Assembly: GCF_014199985.1 (NCBI RefSeq)
Contig: NZ_JACHOS010000009.1
Coordinates: 186,001-250,000 of the forward strand
Source of the DNA: Methylorubrum rhodesianum
GTDB lineage: Bacteria; Pseudomonadota; Alphaproteobacteria; Rhizobiales; Beijerinckiaceae
Reading direction: 5' to 3'
DNA: 64,000 bases
Shown one piece after another: positions 37,445-47,453 of this stretch (its first letter is position 1; each line of letters starts with the position of its first letter). Both the position numbers and the translations under genes were made by a program. The notes under the pieces were generated by a model. That model was not told where the DNA came from, searched no databases, and saw only the letters and a program-made list of their open reading frames with translations.

Positions 37445-39129
37445 GCGGCGCGAACCGTGTAGAGGAAGTGGCGGACCTGGCCGTCGAGATGTTCGGACTG
37501 GCGCGACAGTTCGGAGGCCGAGACCAGCACCTGGCTCGCCGCCGCCCCGGTCTCCTCGGCCGCCGCCGCGACGCGCGCGACGTTGCCCGTCACCGCGCCG
37601 GTGCCGGCGGACGCCTCGGAGACGTTGCGCACGATCTCCTGGGTCGCCGCCCCCTGCTCCTCGACCGCCGCGGCGATGGAGCCGGCGAGCCCATCGATCT
37701 CGCGGATGCGGGCCGCGATGTCGCCGATGGCCGCGACCGCCTGTCCGGTGATGGCCTGCACCTGCCCGATCTGGCCGGAGATCTCGTCCGTCGCCCGCGC
37801 GGTCTGGTTGGCCAGCTCCTTGACCTCCGAGGCGACGACGGCGAAGCCCCGGCCCGCCTCGCCGGCGCGAGCGGCCTCGATCGTGGCGTTCAGCGCCAGA
37901 AGGTTGGTCTGGCCGGCGATGGTGGAGATCAGCCCCACCACGTCGCCGATCTTGGCCGCGGCGACGCTCAGATCCTGCACCAGTTGCGCGGTGCCCTCGG
38001 CCTCGACCACGGCGTTGCGCGCGAGCGTGGTCGAGCCGGTGACCTGCCGGGCGATTTCCTGCACCGAGGCGCCGAGTTCCTCGGCCGCCGCGGCGACCGT
38101 GCCGACATTCGTCGCCGCCTCTTCCGCCGCGGCGGCGGCGGCGTTCGACTGCGAGGCCGTCTGCGAGGCGGTGCCCTCCATGCTCTGGGCGGTCGCCTGC
38201 AGCTCGGTGGCGGCGGCGGAGACGGTGCCGACGATGCTGCTCACCGCCTGCTCGAAGCTGTCGGCCATCTCGCGCATCGCCGCCTTGCGCTGCGCCTCGG
38301 CGCCGGCCCGCGCCAGAGCGGTCTCCTCCTCCAGGGCCCGGGTACGGATCAGGTTGTCCTTGAACACCTGAACCGCCTTCGCCATCGCGCCGATTTCCTC
38401 CCGGCGCTCACGGAACGGGATCTCGACGCTCGCATCGCCTTCCGCGAGGCGGCTCATCAGCCCGGTCATCCGGCGAACCGGGCGCACGACGAAGCCGTGC
38501 AGCAGCAGAATGCCGAGGCCGGCAACGACCAGCAGCGCCGCGAGGCCGGCGGCGACGGCGAAGCGGGAGGCGGTCGCGGCCTCTTCGGCGATCCGCGCGC
38601 GCGTCTCCAGAAGGCCCGCCTCGGCGCCGGCCATCGCGGCGGCGATCCGGCGCACCGTGTCCATGGCGGTCTTGCCGGCACCGGAAGCCTCGATCCGGCG
38701 CGCCTGCTCCCGGGTCCCCTCGTCGCGCATCAGCGCGATCTCGCGCTCGGCGACGTCGCGGCTCCACTGGCCGGCGGCGGCGTCGAGGGCGTCGAGGCGG
38801 TGCTGTTGCTCGGCGTTGTCGGCGACGAGCGTGCGCAGCCGGCCCAGCGTCTCGGCATAGGCCTTGGCTCCGGCGTTGAACGGTTCGAGAAAGGCGGGAT
38901 CGGCCGAGACGAGGTAGCCGCGCAGGCCCGTCTCCCGATCCACCATGCTGCCCGTCAAGCGGTCGAGTTCGAGCAGAACCTGGTAGGTGTGGTCGCGCCA
39001 GCGGGTGGCTTCCTCGATCGTGCCGAGGCTACGCCAGCTGATGAACGTGGAGCCGCAGACGGCGAAGAGAACCAACGCGAAGACGGCGACGAGTTTCGCG
39101 ATGATGGAGAGGTTGGCGATGGCACGCAT
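37441..39129 (-). CDS. Methyl-accepting chemotaxis protein with CHASE3-type sensor
   Basis: A 562-residue chemoreceptor. Membrane segment 1 is at about 10-30. The periplasmic helical domain (about 33-180) has [20 protein letters not shown] and [10 protein letters not shown], the CHASE3 pattern. Membrane segment 2 is at about 190-212 and a HAMP domain at about 213-265. The cytoplasmic signalling coiled coil has the hairpin tip SVQEIARQV and, further on, [30 protein letters not shown], broken here only for reading. It signals to CheA/CheW, not encoded in this window. The C-terminus lacks a CheR-binding pentapeptide. The stop codon is formed within the adjacent repeat element. Confidence 0.93.
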   Translation of the reverse strand: MRAIANLSIIAKLVAVFALVLFAVCGSTFISWRSLGTIEEATRWRDHTYQVLLELDRLTGSMVDRETGLRGYLVSADPAFLEPFNAGAKAYAETLGRLRTLVADNAEQQHRLDALDAAAGQWSRDVAEREIALMRDEGTREQARRIEASGAGKTAMDTVRRIAAAMAGAEAGLLETRARIAEEAATASRFAVAAGLAALLVVAGLGILLLHGFVVRPVRRMTGLMSRLAEGDASVEIPFRERREEIGAMAKAVQVFKDNLIRTRALEEETALARAGAEAQRKAAMREMADSFEQAVSSIVGTVSAAATELQATAQSMEGTASQTASQSNAAAAAAEEAATNVGTVAAAAEELGASVQEIARQVTGSTTLARNAVVEAEGTAQLVQDLSVAAAKIGDVVGLISTIAGQTNLLALNATIEAARAGEAGRGFAVVASEVKELANQTARATDEISGQIGQVQAITGQAVAAIGDIAARIREIDGLAGSIAAAVEEQGAATQEIVRNVSEASAGTGAVTGNVARVAAAAEETGAAASQVLVSASELSRQSEHLDGQVRHFLYTVRAA

Positions 39130-39501
39130 GACGCTGACCCGAAAGGCAAATGCGCTACCCGGCGGCAGCGCTTAAACAAATGATGGCTTTCAGCGCCTAA
39201 GGCCCGGTTAATTCGGGCTTGAACAAGCTAATTGTGCGCTCGTGTCGCGCGGGAGTGGAAACGAATTGCCTGATTCGCACCGATCACAGGATCCGGCGAT
39301 CCCACGGGCACAGGCGGGACGAAGGATCGTTTCTGCTGGCACATTTCGGCCAAGCGCTTGTCTGGACGAGACTTTTCCTGACGGAGCGGGCACGAGTGGA
39401 ACATCTTGCCCGGCAATTCTTGCCCGGTGCGCTTAAAAATTAACCCCCCGGTAACCATCCCGGCGGTCAATGGGCGTGTCGGTAAGGAAACGTCAACGCC
39501 C
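39130..39501. other. Divergent intergenic region, receptor/minC
   Basis: These 372 bases separate the divergent receptor and minC genes and must hold both promoters. A 10-base direct repeat TCTTGCCCGG occurs at 39404-39413 and 39418-39427. An A/T-rich patch (TTAAAAATTAA, near 39432) lies before minC. No supported gene was seen. Confidence 0.5.
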
Positions 39502-40188
39502 GTGACCAGCCCCGCTCCCACCCGCCCTTCACTGCCCCTGCGAGGCCGCGTGTTCCGCGCCGTCTCGCTGGCGCCGGAAGCCCCTCTCGCCGATTGGCTC
39601 GCCCTGCTGGACGCAGCCCTGAAGCGATCGGCCACGCTGTTCGACGACCGGGCCGTGATCCTCGACGTCGCCGGCCTGAAAGCCGCGCCGTCCGAGTTGG
39701 AGAGCCTGATCGCCGAGCTGTCGGCCCGCAAGCTCCGCATCCTCGGGATCGAGGGTGCGGATGCTCCGCTGCCCGCGCTCCTGCCGCCGCGACTCGTCGG
39801 CGGTCGTCCCGCCGGCGATGCCTTCGAGGCACCCGCCTTCGAGGAAGAGAAGCCGGGCGTGTCGTCCCTCACCATCGAGGGCTCGGTGCGCTCGGGACAG
39901 AGCATCGTCCACCGCGAGGGGGACGTGACCGTGATGGGCTCGGTGTCCTCGGGCGCCGAGATCCTCGCGGGCGGCTCCATCCACGTCTACGGCGCCCTGC
40001 GCGGGCGGGCCATCGCGGGCGCCGCCCGCAACCCTCGCGCACGCATCTACTGCCGCAAGTTCGAGCCCGAGCTTCTCGGCATCGACCGCCTCGTCCGCAC
40101 GGCCGAGGACATGGGCACTCACCTGCGCGGCCAAGCAGTCCAGATCTGGAACGACGGCGGCGCGATCAGAATCGCAGCCTTGGGTTAA
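39502..40188 (+). CDS. minC: Septum-site determining protein MinC
   Basis: A 228-residue FtsZ inhibitor that, bound to MinD, prevents division near the poles. The N-domain has LRGRVFRAVSLAPEAPL and RKLRILGIEG; the C-terminal beta-helix has VRSGQSIVHREGDVTVMGSV, GGSIHVYGALRGRAIAG and YCRKFEPELLGID. The start is uncertain: GTG 39502 has AAGGAAA upstream and fits the family, while an ATG at 39406 would add 32 residues. It is the first gene of minCDE, 12 bases before minD. A second minC-like gene lies at 33484-34215. Confidence 0.92.
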   Translation: MTSPAPTRPSLPLRGRVFRAVSLAPEAPLADWLALLDAALKRSATLFDDRAVILDVAGLKAAPSELESLIAELSARKLRILGIEGADAPLPALLPPRLVGGRPAGDAFEAPAFEEEKPGVSSLTIEGSVRSGQSIVHREGDVTVMGSVSSGAEILAGGSIHVYGALRGRAIAGAARNPRARIYCRKFEPELLGIDRLVRTAEDMGTHLRGQAVQIWNDGGAIRIAALG

Positions 40189-40200
40189 GGGGAAACGAGA

Positions 40201-41016
40201 ATGGCCAAGGTTCTTTGTGTCACGTCCGGCAAGGGCGGCGTCGGCAAGACCACCACGACGGCAGCGCTCGGTGCGGCGCTGGCGCAGGCCGGCGAGAAGG
40301 TCTGCGTGGTCGATTTCGACGTCGGCCTGCGCAACCTCGACCTGATCATGGGCGCCGAGCGCCGCGTGGTCTACGACCTCATCAACGTCACCAACGGCGA
40401 CGCGAAGCTGCCGCAGGCGCTGATCCGCGACAAGCGCCTCGAAAACCTCTCCCTGCTGCCCGCCTCCCAGACCCGCGACAAGGACGCGCTCACCGACGAG
40501 GGCGTCGAGCGGGTGATGGGCGAGCTGCGTGAGAAGTTCGACTGGATCGTCTGCGACAGCCCCGCCGGCATCGAGCGCGGAGCCCAGCTCGCCATGCGCC
40601 ACGCCGACGTCGCCGTCGTCGTCACCAACCCCGAGGTCTCCTCAGTGCGCGACTCCGACCGGATCATCGGCCTGCTCGACTCCAAGACCGTGCGCGCCGA
40701 GCGCGGCGACTCGATCGAGAAGCACCTGATCCTGACCCGCTTCGACCCGGCCCGCGCCGACCGCGGCGACATGCTCAAGGTCGACGACGTGCTCGAGATC
40801 CTCTCGATCCCGCTGCTCGCCATCATCCCGGAGAGCCTCGAGGTCCTGCGCGCCTCGAACGTCGGCTGCCCGGTGACCCTCAACAACCCGCTCTGCGCGC
40901 CCTCGCGCGCCTACATCGACGCCGTGCGCCGCCTCAAGGGCGAGACCGTGCCGATGGCGATCCCCTCCGACCGCAAATCCCTGATCAACAAGCTGTTCAC
41001 ACGGAGGGCCGCATGA
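40201..41016 (+). CDS. minD: Septum-site determining ATPase MinD
   Basis: A 271-residue membrane-associated ATPase. The deviant Walker A SGKGGVGKTT is at 9-18 with the signature lysine, switch I is in FDVGLRNLDLIMG, and switch II is in CDSPAGIERGAQLA. The C-terminal amphipathic targeting helix is KSLINKLFTRRAA. It recruits MinC to the membrane and is released by MinE, giving oscillation. The stop overlaps the minE start in ATGA, so the two are coupled. Confidence 0.97.
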   Translation: MAKVLCVTSGKGGVGKTTTTAALGAALAQAGEKVCVVDFDVGLRNLDLIMGAERRVVYDLINVTNGDAKLPQALIRDKRLENLSLLPASQTRDKDALTDEGVERVMGELREKFDWIVCDSPAGIERGAQLAMRHADVAVVVTNPEVSSVRDSDRIIGLLDSKTVRAERGDSIEKHLILTRFDPARADRGDMLKVDDVLEILSIPLLAIIPESLEVLRASNVGCPVTLNNPLCAPSRAYIDAVRRLKGETVPMAIPSDRKSLINKLFTRRAA

Positions 41017-41300
41017 GTGTTCTGACCTTCCTCAAACCCCGTGGCTCGGGCTCGGTCGCCCGCGAGCGCCTGCAACTGATCCTCGCGCACGAGCGCGTGG
41101 AGAACGGACGGCCCGACCTGATCATCACCCTGCGCGAAGAGATCCTGAACGTGATCGCCAAGCACGTCACGGTCGAGCGCGACAAGGTGCAGATCAAGCT
41201 GGATCGCGGCGAGGGCGTCTCGACGCTCGGCGTCGACATCGAATTCCCGGTCGATGCGGTCCTCAACCAGAAGCCGAAGGCCAAGCGCGCCAGCGCCTGA
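41013..41300 (+). CDS. minE: Cell division topological specificity factor MinE
   Basis: A 95-residue protein. The N-terminal membrane and MinD-contact segment is SVLTFLKPRGSGSVARERLQLIL, followed by AHERVENGRPDLI. The C-terminal dimerisation domain has ILNVIAKHVTVERDKVQIKLD. It stimulates MinD ATPase and confines MinCD to the poles. It overlaps minD by four bases, is last in the operon, and has an intrinsic terminator 22 bases on. The length is normal. Confidence 0.96.
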   Translation: MSVLTFLKPRGSGSVARERLQLILAHERVENGRPDLIITLREEILNVIAKHVTVERDKVQIKLDRGEGVSTLGVDIEFPVDAVLNQKPKAKRASA

Positions 41301-41321
41301 ATTGGGATCTCGAAACCTGAC

Positions 41322-41355
41322 AGCCCGCGGCATCGGATCGATGCCGCGGGCTTTT
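41322..41355 (+). terminator. Intrinsic terminator of minCDE
   Basis: A perfect 13-bp stem, AGCCCGCGGCATC with its complement at 41340-41352, surrounds a five-base loop and ends in TTTT. It lies 22 bases after the minE stop. Confidence 0.92.
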
Positions 41356-41644
41356 CTCGTCCTGGGCGATCCAGAACCGGATCGCGCGGGTGACCGGATC
41401 GGCCAAACGTTGCGCGGCGGCAACACAAATCGGCGGAGAATGTCGGCACAGGATATCGGCAATAGAGCCGTAGGCTGTTCCCCACCCGATTCCGGCAGAG
41501 GCGTCAACGACTTGATTTGAGACGAAGCAATACTCTGGAATTCGTAAAAACTAATCCTTCAGACTTGCTCCATGCGGGTTTTGCGCCTCCGATAGCGGCC
41601 AAGGATGGTGCGGTCACGCGTTCATGGGGTTCGGGGCTGGTGGG
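41356..41644. other. Intergenic region before the ECF sigma factor gene
   Basis: These 289 bases lie after the minCDE terminator (344 bases between minE and the sigma gene in all). An A/T-rich segment around 41520-41565 is the likely promoter area. No clear Fur-type palindrome was seen, although the downstream genes suggest iron control. Confidence 0.45.
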
Positions 41645-42154
41645 ATGTCGGCGGGGTTGATCGAGGCTCTGCATCGATGTGAGGGTGCGAGGCTGCAACG
41701 CTTTCTGATGCGCCTGCTGGGCAATCACGCCGACGCGGCCGAGGCGGCGCAGGAGACCTACCTGCGCCTCGTGAAGGCACTCGGCCGAACGGAGATCGAG
41801 CAGCCCCGCATCTTCCTGTTCTTCGTGGCGCGCAACGTCGCGCTCAACCTCGGGGCCCGGCGGCGTCTCGAGAGGGGGCTGTTCTCCTCCCTGACGGATC
41901 TCGACCCGGCGGAGGTGACGGACGAAGGGGCGCGGCCCGAGCAGCAGATCATCGCGCGCCAGCAATTGCGCCTCGTCGCGGCCGCCATCGACCGGCTGCC
42001 GCCGCGCTGCCGCGAGGTGTTCCTGCTCAGCACCCTCGACGGCCTGCCCAACGGCGTCATCGCCGTGCGGCTTGGGATCAGCCGCAACATGGTCGAGAAG
42101 CACCTGATGAAGGCGTTCCTCCACACCCGCCGCACCTGCCGCGATTTTTTCTGA
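41645..42154 (+). CDS. ECF sigma factor, FecI-like
   Basis: A 169-residue sigma-70 family factor. Region 2 has LMRLLGNHADAAEAAQETYLRL and region 4 has LPPRCREVFLLSTLDGLPNGVIAVRLGISRNMVEKHL, split here by function rather than shown in full. The pattern is that of FecI-type factors controlled by a FecR anti-sigma regulator and a TonB-dependent receptor. ATG 41645 follows GGTGGG; an ATG at 41624 would add seven residues. It probably directs transcription of the receptor gene at 43415-45958 in response to a ferric siderophore. Confidence 0.88.
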   Translation: MSAGLIEALHRCEGARLQRFLMRLLGNHADAAEAAQETYLRLVKALGRTEIEQPRIFLFFVARNVALNLGARRRLERGLFSSLTDLDPAEVTDEGARPEQQIIARQQLRLVAAAIDRLPPRCREVFLLSTLDGLPNGVIAVRLGISRNMVEKHLMKAFLHTRRTCRDFF

Positions 42155-42271
42155 AGGCGGAGTGTCAGGATTTGCCGGCCTCACCGGTCTTTATGAGAGG
42201 GATGGCGCTCGCGCCCGCCCCGCCGGGCATGCAAGACGAGAGCCGGCAAGACCAACGGCAAGATCTACGGG

Positions 42272-43207
42272 ATGAATCAGCGCACGCCCCCGGACGCGTC
42301 GGAGGAGGCCGACGATCCGGTCCACGAGGAGGCCGCCCTCTGGGTCGCGCGCCTCTCCTCCGCGGACGCGACGGAGGCCGACCGCAGCGCCTTCGAGGCG
42401 TGGCGCGCGGCCGATCCCGCCCGCGCCGAGGCCTTCGCCGAGATGGAGGCGTGGCGCCGCACGATGCAGCGGGCGCCCGATCCGCGGCGGCGCGGGCCGC
42501 CGAAGGGCCTCGCGGCGCTCGCCGCCGCCCTCGGTCTGGGTGCCCTGCTGGCTGATCCGCTCAGCTGGGTCGACCGGATGCGGGCGGATGCCTGGACCGG
42601 CCGGGGCGGGATCGAGACCACACTCCTCCCGGACGGAAGCCGGGCCGATCTCAACACCGATACGGCCCTGGCGCTGCGGTTCACGGACGGGGAGCGCGGC
42701 GTCGCCCTCCTGCGCGGCGAGGCGGTGTTCGATGTCGTGCCCGATCCCGGGCGCCCCTTCGTCGTACGGGGCAACGGGGTGCAGGCCCGCGCGGTCGGGA
42801 CACGCTTCTTCGTCCGGATCGACGGGGCGGTCCCCGCCGGCGTGACCGAGGGCCGTGTCGATGTCGCGACGGGCACCGGCGAGACGCGGCTCCGGGCCGG
42901 CGAGGTCGCCGTCCGGAGCGCCGACAGCGGGCTCGTCGCTCGGACGGATGACGTCGCGCGGACGATCGCGTGGCGCGAGGGAAAGCTCACCGTCTCCGGT
43001 CAGCCGCTCGCCCATGTCCTGAGCGAACTCGAACGCTACCGGCGCGGCCGGATCCTGCTGACGGACTCGACCCTCGGCGGCCGCCGCTTCAGCGGCACGC
43101 TCGACCTGCGCGACACCGACGCGGCGCTCGACGTGCTCGCCGCCGCGATGGGGCTGCGCCTCACCCGCCTGACGCCGCTGCTCGTCCTCGTCCGACCGGC
43201 CTCCTGA
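42272..43207 (+). CDS. FecR-family anti-sigma regulator
   Basis: A 311-residue regulator. The N-terminal sigma-binding region (DUF4880-type) has EEAALWVARLSSADATEADRSAF, FEAWRAADPARAEAF. A moderately hydrophobic segment at about 75-92 would be the membrane anchor. The periplasmic FecR domain has LPDGSRADLNTDTAL, LLRGEAVFDV and GTRFFVRI. The C-terminal STN-like part has LERYRRGRILL, which contacts the receptor's signalling domain. The gene lies between the sigma factor and the receptor, the standard surface-signalling order. Confidence 0.88.
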   Translation: MNQRTPPDASEEADDPVHEEAALWVARLSSADATEADRSAFEAWRAADPARAEAFAEMEAWRRTMQRAPDPRRRGPPKGLAALAAALGLGALLADPLSWVDRMRADAWTGRGGIETTLLPDGSRADLNTDTALALRFTDGERGVALLRGEAVFDVVPDPGRPFVVRGNGVQARAVGTRFFVRIDGAVPAGVTEGRVDVATGTGETRLRAGEVAVRSADSGLVARTDDVARTIAWREGKLTVSGQPLAHVLSELERYRRGRILLTDSTLGGRRFSGTLDLRDTDAALDVLAAAMGLRLTRLTPLLVLVRPAS

Positions 43208-43414
43208 CACCGCCTCCGCTTGCTCGAAGCGGAGGCGCATCGGCAAGCCCGCGCGGCGTTCGGGCGCCCTCCCCTGCCCGAAGGGATCGATCGGACGGCG
43301 TGTGAGAAAGATCGGAAAATCCGTCGCTCCGACGTCAGGAGTTTCGCGGCTCGCCTGTCTATCGAAGCAGGGGCGGGCCGAGCCGCTCCCGGCCGAGGAC
43401 AGGGACGCGGGGAC

Positions 43415-45958
43415 ATGGTGGTGGGAGATCGACGCGGAGTGGCGCGGGGCGGGCGGCCGCTCGCTCTGGCGGGCGCGTCGCTGATCGCCCTGACGGCGGT
43501 TGCGGGCGCCCGGGATACGGCGCCGCTCGCCTCGGATCGGATCAGCCTCGTTCCCGTCACCGCCGACGGGCCGTCGGATGCGGGCGGCACGGTTGCGGCA
43601 CGGATCCCGGTCGCGGTTCCGGCCGGGCCGCTCGAACCGGCCCTGACGGCCCTGGCCCGCCAGGCCGGGCTGACGCTCGCCTACCGGACCGCCCTGACCG
43701 AGGGCCTAACCACAAGGGGAGTCGAGGGTGCGTTCCGGCCTCTCGACGCGCTCGCCGAACTGCTCGCGGGCACCGGCCTGACCTACCGGGCGGCCGGCCC
43801 CTCGACGATCACCCTCGTCAATCCGCGCTACGTCCAGCTCGGCTCCGAGCCGGCCTCCTCCGTCACGCTGGAGGAACTGGCGGTCGAGGGCCGGGCGGGG
43901 AGCGGCGCCCGCGCGGCGGGCCTGCCGCCGCCGAACGGGACCATCGGCCAGCCCCCCGTCCCGTATGCCGGCGGGCAGGTCGGGTCCGGCTCGCGCCTCG
44001 GCCTGCTCGGCAACCGCAGCACCTTCGACCAGCCCTTCAACGCGACGAGCTACACCGAGAAGCTGATCCGCGATCAGCAGGCGCGCAACGTCCAGGACGT
44101 CGTCAACAACGACCCCTCGATCCGCACCAACGTGCCGGCCTTCTCGGGCATTCTCGGCTTCTTCATCCGCGGCTTCCCGGTCTTCGCCCAGGACATCGCC
44201 TTCAACGGCCTGTTCGGCGTCGCCGATGCGTTCAACCCGGCGGTAGAGCCGATCGAGCGCGTCGAGGTGCTGCGCGGCCCCTCGACGCTGCTCTCGGGCG
44301 TCCCGCCCTTCGGCAATATCGGCGGCATCATCAACCTGATCCCCAAGCGGGCGCTCGAGGAGCCGCTGAACCGGGTTACCCTCGGCTACGCCTCCGACGC
44401 GCAGGTCTACAAGGCGGTCGATATCAGCCGTCGCTTCGGCGCGGCCAAGGAATGGGGCATCCGCTTCAACGGCGCGGTCAACAACGGCGCGACGCCGATC
44501 GACAACCAGAGCCTTCATTTCGGCAGCATCGCGCTCGCCCTCGACTATCGCGGCGAGCGCCTGCGGGCCTCGCTCGACCTCGGCTATCAGGAACTCGACT
44601 TCCGGTCGCCGCTGCGCAACCGCAACGTGGCCGCCGGCGTGCGCATCCCCCGCGCGCCCGACCTGATACTCAACCAGCAGCAGCCCTGGGAGTATCGCGA
44701 TAGCGCCAACCAGCAACTCGCGACACGGGTCGAGTACGACCTGTCGCCGGACCTGACGCTCTACGGCGCCTACGGCCGCTCGAACTTCCGGCAGGAATAT
44801 TTCGGCGGGATTCTGACGATCTTCAACGCCCGGGGCGACTACCGCGACCCGATCAGCTACCTGCCGATGCACATCGTGAACCAGACCGCCGAGGCGGGCC
44901 TGCGCGGCACGTTCGAGACCGGGCCGATCCGGCACAGCTTCGGCCTCGCCGCGGTCGGCTTCTGGCAGGACCTGGCTCAGCCGACGGCGCAGAATGTCGG
45001 CGCGGTCATCGTGTCGAACCTCTACGATCCGGTCACCGTCGCGCCGCGCTCGACCGTCGGCCTGTCGAACGCGACGCCGCGCACGTCGAGCCGGATCAAC
45101 CGCAGCCTCGCCGTCGCCGACACGATGTCGCTCTTCGACGAGCGGCTGCTTCTCACGGTCGGCGGGCGCTGGCAGAGCCTCGATGTGAATTCCTACAATC
45201 CCGTCACGGGCCTGCGCACCGGCGCCAGCGAGAGCGGCGCCTTCTCGCCGGGCGTCGGCGTCGTGGTGAAGCCGTGGGAACGGCTCTCGCTCTACGCCAA
45301 CTACGTCGAGGGGCTGACCTCGCCGGCCCCGCCGGTGAACGCCGTCAACGCCAGCGCCGCCTTCCCGGCCGCGGTCTCGCGCCAGACGGAAGTCGGGGCG
45401 AAACTCGATCTCGGCGCCCTCGGCCTGGGCTTTGCCGCCTTCGAGATCGAGCAGCCCTTCGGCTTCCTCGACGCCCGTACCCTGATCTTCTCGGTCGACG
45501 GGCGCCAGCGCAACACCGGCGTCGAGCTCACCGTGTTCGGCGAGCCGGTGCCGGGCGTCCGGCTGCTGGGCGGCGTCAGCCTGCTCGACGGGGTGCAGGT
45601 GCAGGCGCAGGATCCGCGCAACGTCGGCCGAGTCGCGATCGGCGTGCCGGAGGTGCAGCTCAATCTCTACGGCGAGTACGACCTGCCGCCGTGGCTGGTG
45701 CCCGGCATGAGCCTGACCGGCCGGGTGATCTACACCTCGGCGCAGTACTACGATCTGGCCAACAGCCAGAAGATCCCGGACTGGGCGACGCTCGATCTCG
45801 GCTTGCGCTACGCGACCCTGTTCCAGGACCGGCCGCTGACGCTGCGGGCGAACGTCGTCAACGTGACCGGCAACAACTACTGGGCGACGACCGGGCGCGG
45901 CATCCTCGCCCAGGGAACGCCGCGGACGGTGCTGCTCTCCGCCTCGGTCGATTTTTGA
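43415..45958 (+). CDS. TonB-dependent siderophore receptor with signalling (STN) domain
   Basis: An 847-residue outer-membrane receptor. A signal-like N-terminus (GGRPLALAGASLIALTAV) is followed by an STN/secretin-TonB domain (about 62-135) with PAGPLEPALTALARQAGLTL. The plug domain has VNNDPSIRTNVPAF, FFIRGFPV and IERVEVLRGPSTLLSG. The 22-strand barrel ends with RTVLLSASVDF, whose final F is the usual barrel-assembly signal. STN plus FecI/FecR means the receptor also senses its ligand. ATG 43415 follows GGGGA. The siderophore is unknown. Confidence 0.92.
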   Translation: MVVGDRRGVARGGRPLALAGASLIALTAVAGARDTAPLASDRISLVPVTADGPSDAGGTVAARIPVAVPAGPLEPALTALARQAGLTLAYRTALTEGLTTRGVEGAFRPLDALAELLAGTGLTYRAAGPSTITLVNPRYVQLGSEPASSVTLEELAVEGRAGSGARAAGLPPPNGTIGQPPVPYAGGQVGSGSRLGLLGNRSTFDQPFNATSYTEKLIRDQQARNVQDVVNNDPSIRTNVPAFSGILGFFIRGFPVFAQDIAFNGLFGVADAFNPAVEPIERVEVLRGPSTLLSGVPPFGNIGGIINLIPKRALEEPLNRVTLGYASDAQVYKAVDISRRFGAAKEWGIRFNGAVNNGATPIDNQSLHFGSIALALDYRGERLRASLDLGYQELDFRSPLRNRNVAAGVRIPRAPDLILNQQQPWEYRDSANQQLATRVEYDLSPDLTLYGAYGRSNFRQEYFGGILTIFNARGDYRDPISYLPMHIVNQTAEAGLRGTFETGPIRHSFGLAAVGFWQDLAQPTAQNVGAVIVSNLYDPVTVAPRSTVGLSNATPRTSSRINRSLAVADTMSLFDERLLLTVGGRWQSLDVNSYNPVTGLRTGASESGAFSPGVGVVVKPWERLSLYANYVEGLTSPAPPVNAVNASAAFPAAVSRQTEVGAKLDLGALGLGFAAFEIEQPFGFLDARTLIFSVDGRQRNTGVELTVFGEPVPGVRLLGGVSLLDGVQVQAQDPRNVGRVAIGVPEVQLNLYGEYDLPPWLVPGMSLTGRVIYTSAQYYDLANSQKIPDWATLDLGLRYATLFQDRPLTLRANVVNVTGNNYWATTGRGILAQGTPRTVLLSASVDF

Positions 45959-45983
45959 GAGTTCGCGCGGCGCGCTCCGCCGC

Positions 45984-47351
45984 TCACGCCCGCCGCGTCA
46001 GCCGGAACGCGGGGGCGTGGTCGGGCTGGGTCGTCACCACGGCTGCCGGGAGCACCGGGCGGGCATCGGCCCGCTCGATCCGGAAATGCCCGACGATCCG
46101 GCTCAGCGCCAGGGTCGCCTCGGTGAGCGCGAAGGCCGCACCGATGCAGACCCGCGGCCCCGCCCCGAACGGCAGGTAGGCGAAGCGCGGAACGGGCGGC
46201 GCGCCGGGCAGGAAGCGGCCGGGATCGAAGGCGTCGGGGTCGCGCCACAGCTTCCGGTGCCGGTGCAGCAGCCAGGGGGAGATCGTCACGCTGTCCCCGA
46301 CCTCGACCGCCTCTCCGCCGAGCACGTCCGGACCGACGGCGCGGCGGGCCAGCACGAAGGCGGCCGGATAGAGCCGCAGGGTCTCCTCGATCACCGCGCG
46401 GGTAAAGGGCTTTTCCGCGCTCGCGGCTTCGGCGGCGACCGCCGCCTGCGTCTGCGGCGAGAGCGCGAGCAGGGTGCAGGCCCAGAGCAGGGTCACCGCC
46501 GTGGTCTCGTGTCCGGCCAGGATCATCGTGGCGACCTGATCGCGCAGCTCCTCGTGCGAGAAGCCCCGGCCGGTTTCCGGATCGCGGGCGGCACGCAGGA
46601 GGTCGAGCAGGTCGCGGGCCTCGCCCACGACCTCGCGTCCACCCTGGCCCTCGTCGCGGTCGGCGATGACCTCGTCGAGGAAGAAGACCCAGTCGCGGCG
46701 GAAGCGGGCGCGGGCGCGGTCGAGGGGCGTGGCGAAGCGCAAGGGGACAAGAAGGTCGGTGAGGTGCGGGCGCCCGAGCCGCGCGGCGTAGGCTTCGAGG
46801 AAGCCGCGCAGGCGGTCGCCGTGGCGGGCCATGCCGACGGAGAACATGGTGCGCCCGGCAATCTCCAGGGCAAGCCGCTGGAGCGCGGCGAACAGATCGA
46901 CCGGGCCCCGTGCGGCCGGATCCTCAAGGGCGGCGACCGCCTCGTCGCTGGCCGAGAGGATGTGGGGCACCAGCGTCTCCACCGCCCGAGGGGTGAAGGC
47001 GGGCGCGAGCGTGCGGCGCTGGTGGCGCCACGCCGTCCCCTCGCTGATGAGCAGGCCGTCGCCGAGCATCGGCCGCAGCATGCGGATGGTGATCGGGGTG
47101 CGGGCGTAGTTCGCGGCGTTGTCCACGAGCACGTGCCGCACGAGGTCCGGATCGCTGACGGTGAAGCGGGTGCGCCCGAACAGCCGGCGGCGGCGCAGGG
47201 GCGCCTCGTAGGCGGAAGCCGGCCAGCAGCCAATTCCGTTGACCCGCATCGCCGCGATGAAGCGCAGGGTCGGCAATTCCCGCTCCGGCGGCGCCGGCAC
47301 CGGCGGCACCAGGCGCGGAACCGCGAATCCGGGCGCGGCCTGCATGTCCAT
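45984..47351 (-). CDS. Cytochrome P450
   Basis: A 455-residue soluble P450 monooxygenase. The I-helix oxygen motif is AGHETTAV, the K-helix ExxR is EETLRLYP, the meander has WRDPDAFDPGRFLPG, and the haem-binding loop is PFGAGPRVCIGAAFA with the cysteine thiolate. The pattern resembles the bacterial CYP4/CYP102-like, fatty-acid-type branch more than camphor-type P450s. No ferredoxin or reductase gene adjoins it. ATG 47351 has AAGGAGCGAGGA directly upstream. It converges on the receptor gene and lies 102 bases past the glyco-cassette on the same strand, so it could be part of it. Confidence 0.93.
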   Translation of the reverse strand: MDMQAAPGFAVPRLVPPVPAPPERELPTLRFIAAMRVNGIGCWPASAYEAPLRRRRLFGRTRFTVSDPDLVRHVLVDNAANYARTPITIRMLRPMLGDGLLISEGTAWRHQRRTLAPAFTPRAVETLVPHILSASDEAVAALEDPAARGPVDLFAALQRLALEIAGRTMFSVGMARHGDRLRGFLEAYAARLGRPHLTDLLVPLRFATPLDRARARFRRDWVFFLDEVIADRDEGQGGREVVGEARDLLDLLRAARDPETGRGFSHEELRDQVATMILAGHETTAVTLLWACTLLALSPQTQAAVAAEAASAEKPFTRAVIEETLRLYPAAFVLARRAVGPDVLGGEAVEVGDSVTISPWLLHRHRKLWRDPDAFDPGRFLPGAPPVPRFAYLPFGAGPRVCIGAAFALTEATLALSRIVGHFRIERADARPVLPAAVVTTQPDHAPAFRLTRRA

Positions 47352-47453
47352 TCCTCGCTCCTTCGCACCACCCTCGAGGCAATGCTCTAGGCGCTGGCGC
47401 AAGGTCTCGGAAGATGGGTCTCTAGCATGGCGCAGGCGCCGCGGGGTGTGCCG

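Noticed and set aside
39404-39427. Direct repeat TCTTGCCCGG twice before minC as a regulator site
   Set aside because: Only two copies 14 bases apart with no known matching regulator; too weak to call.
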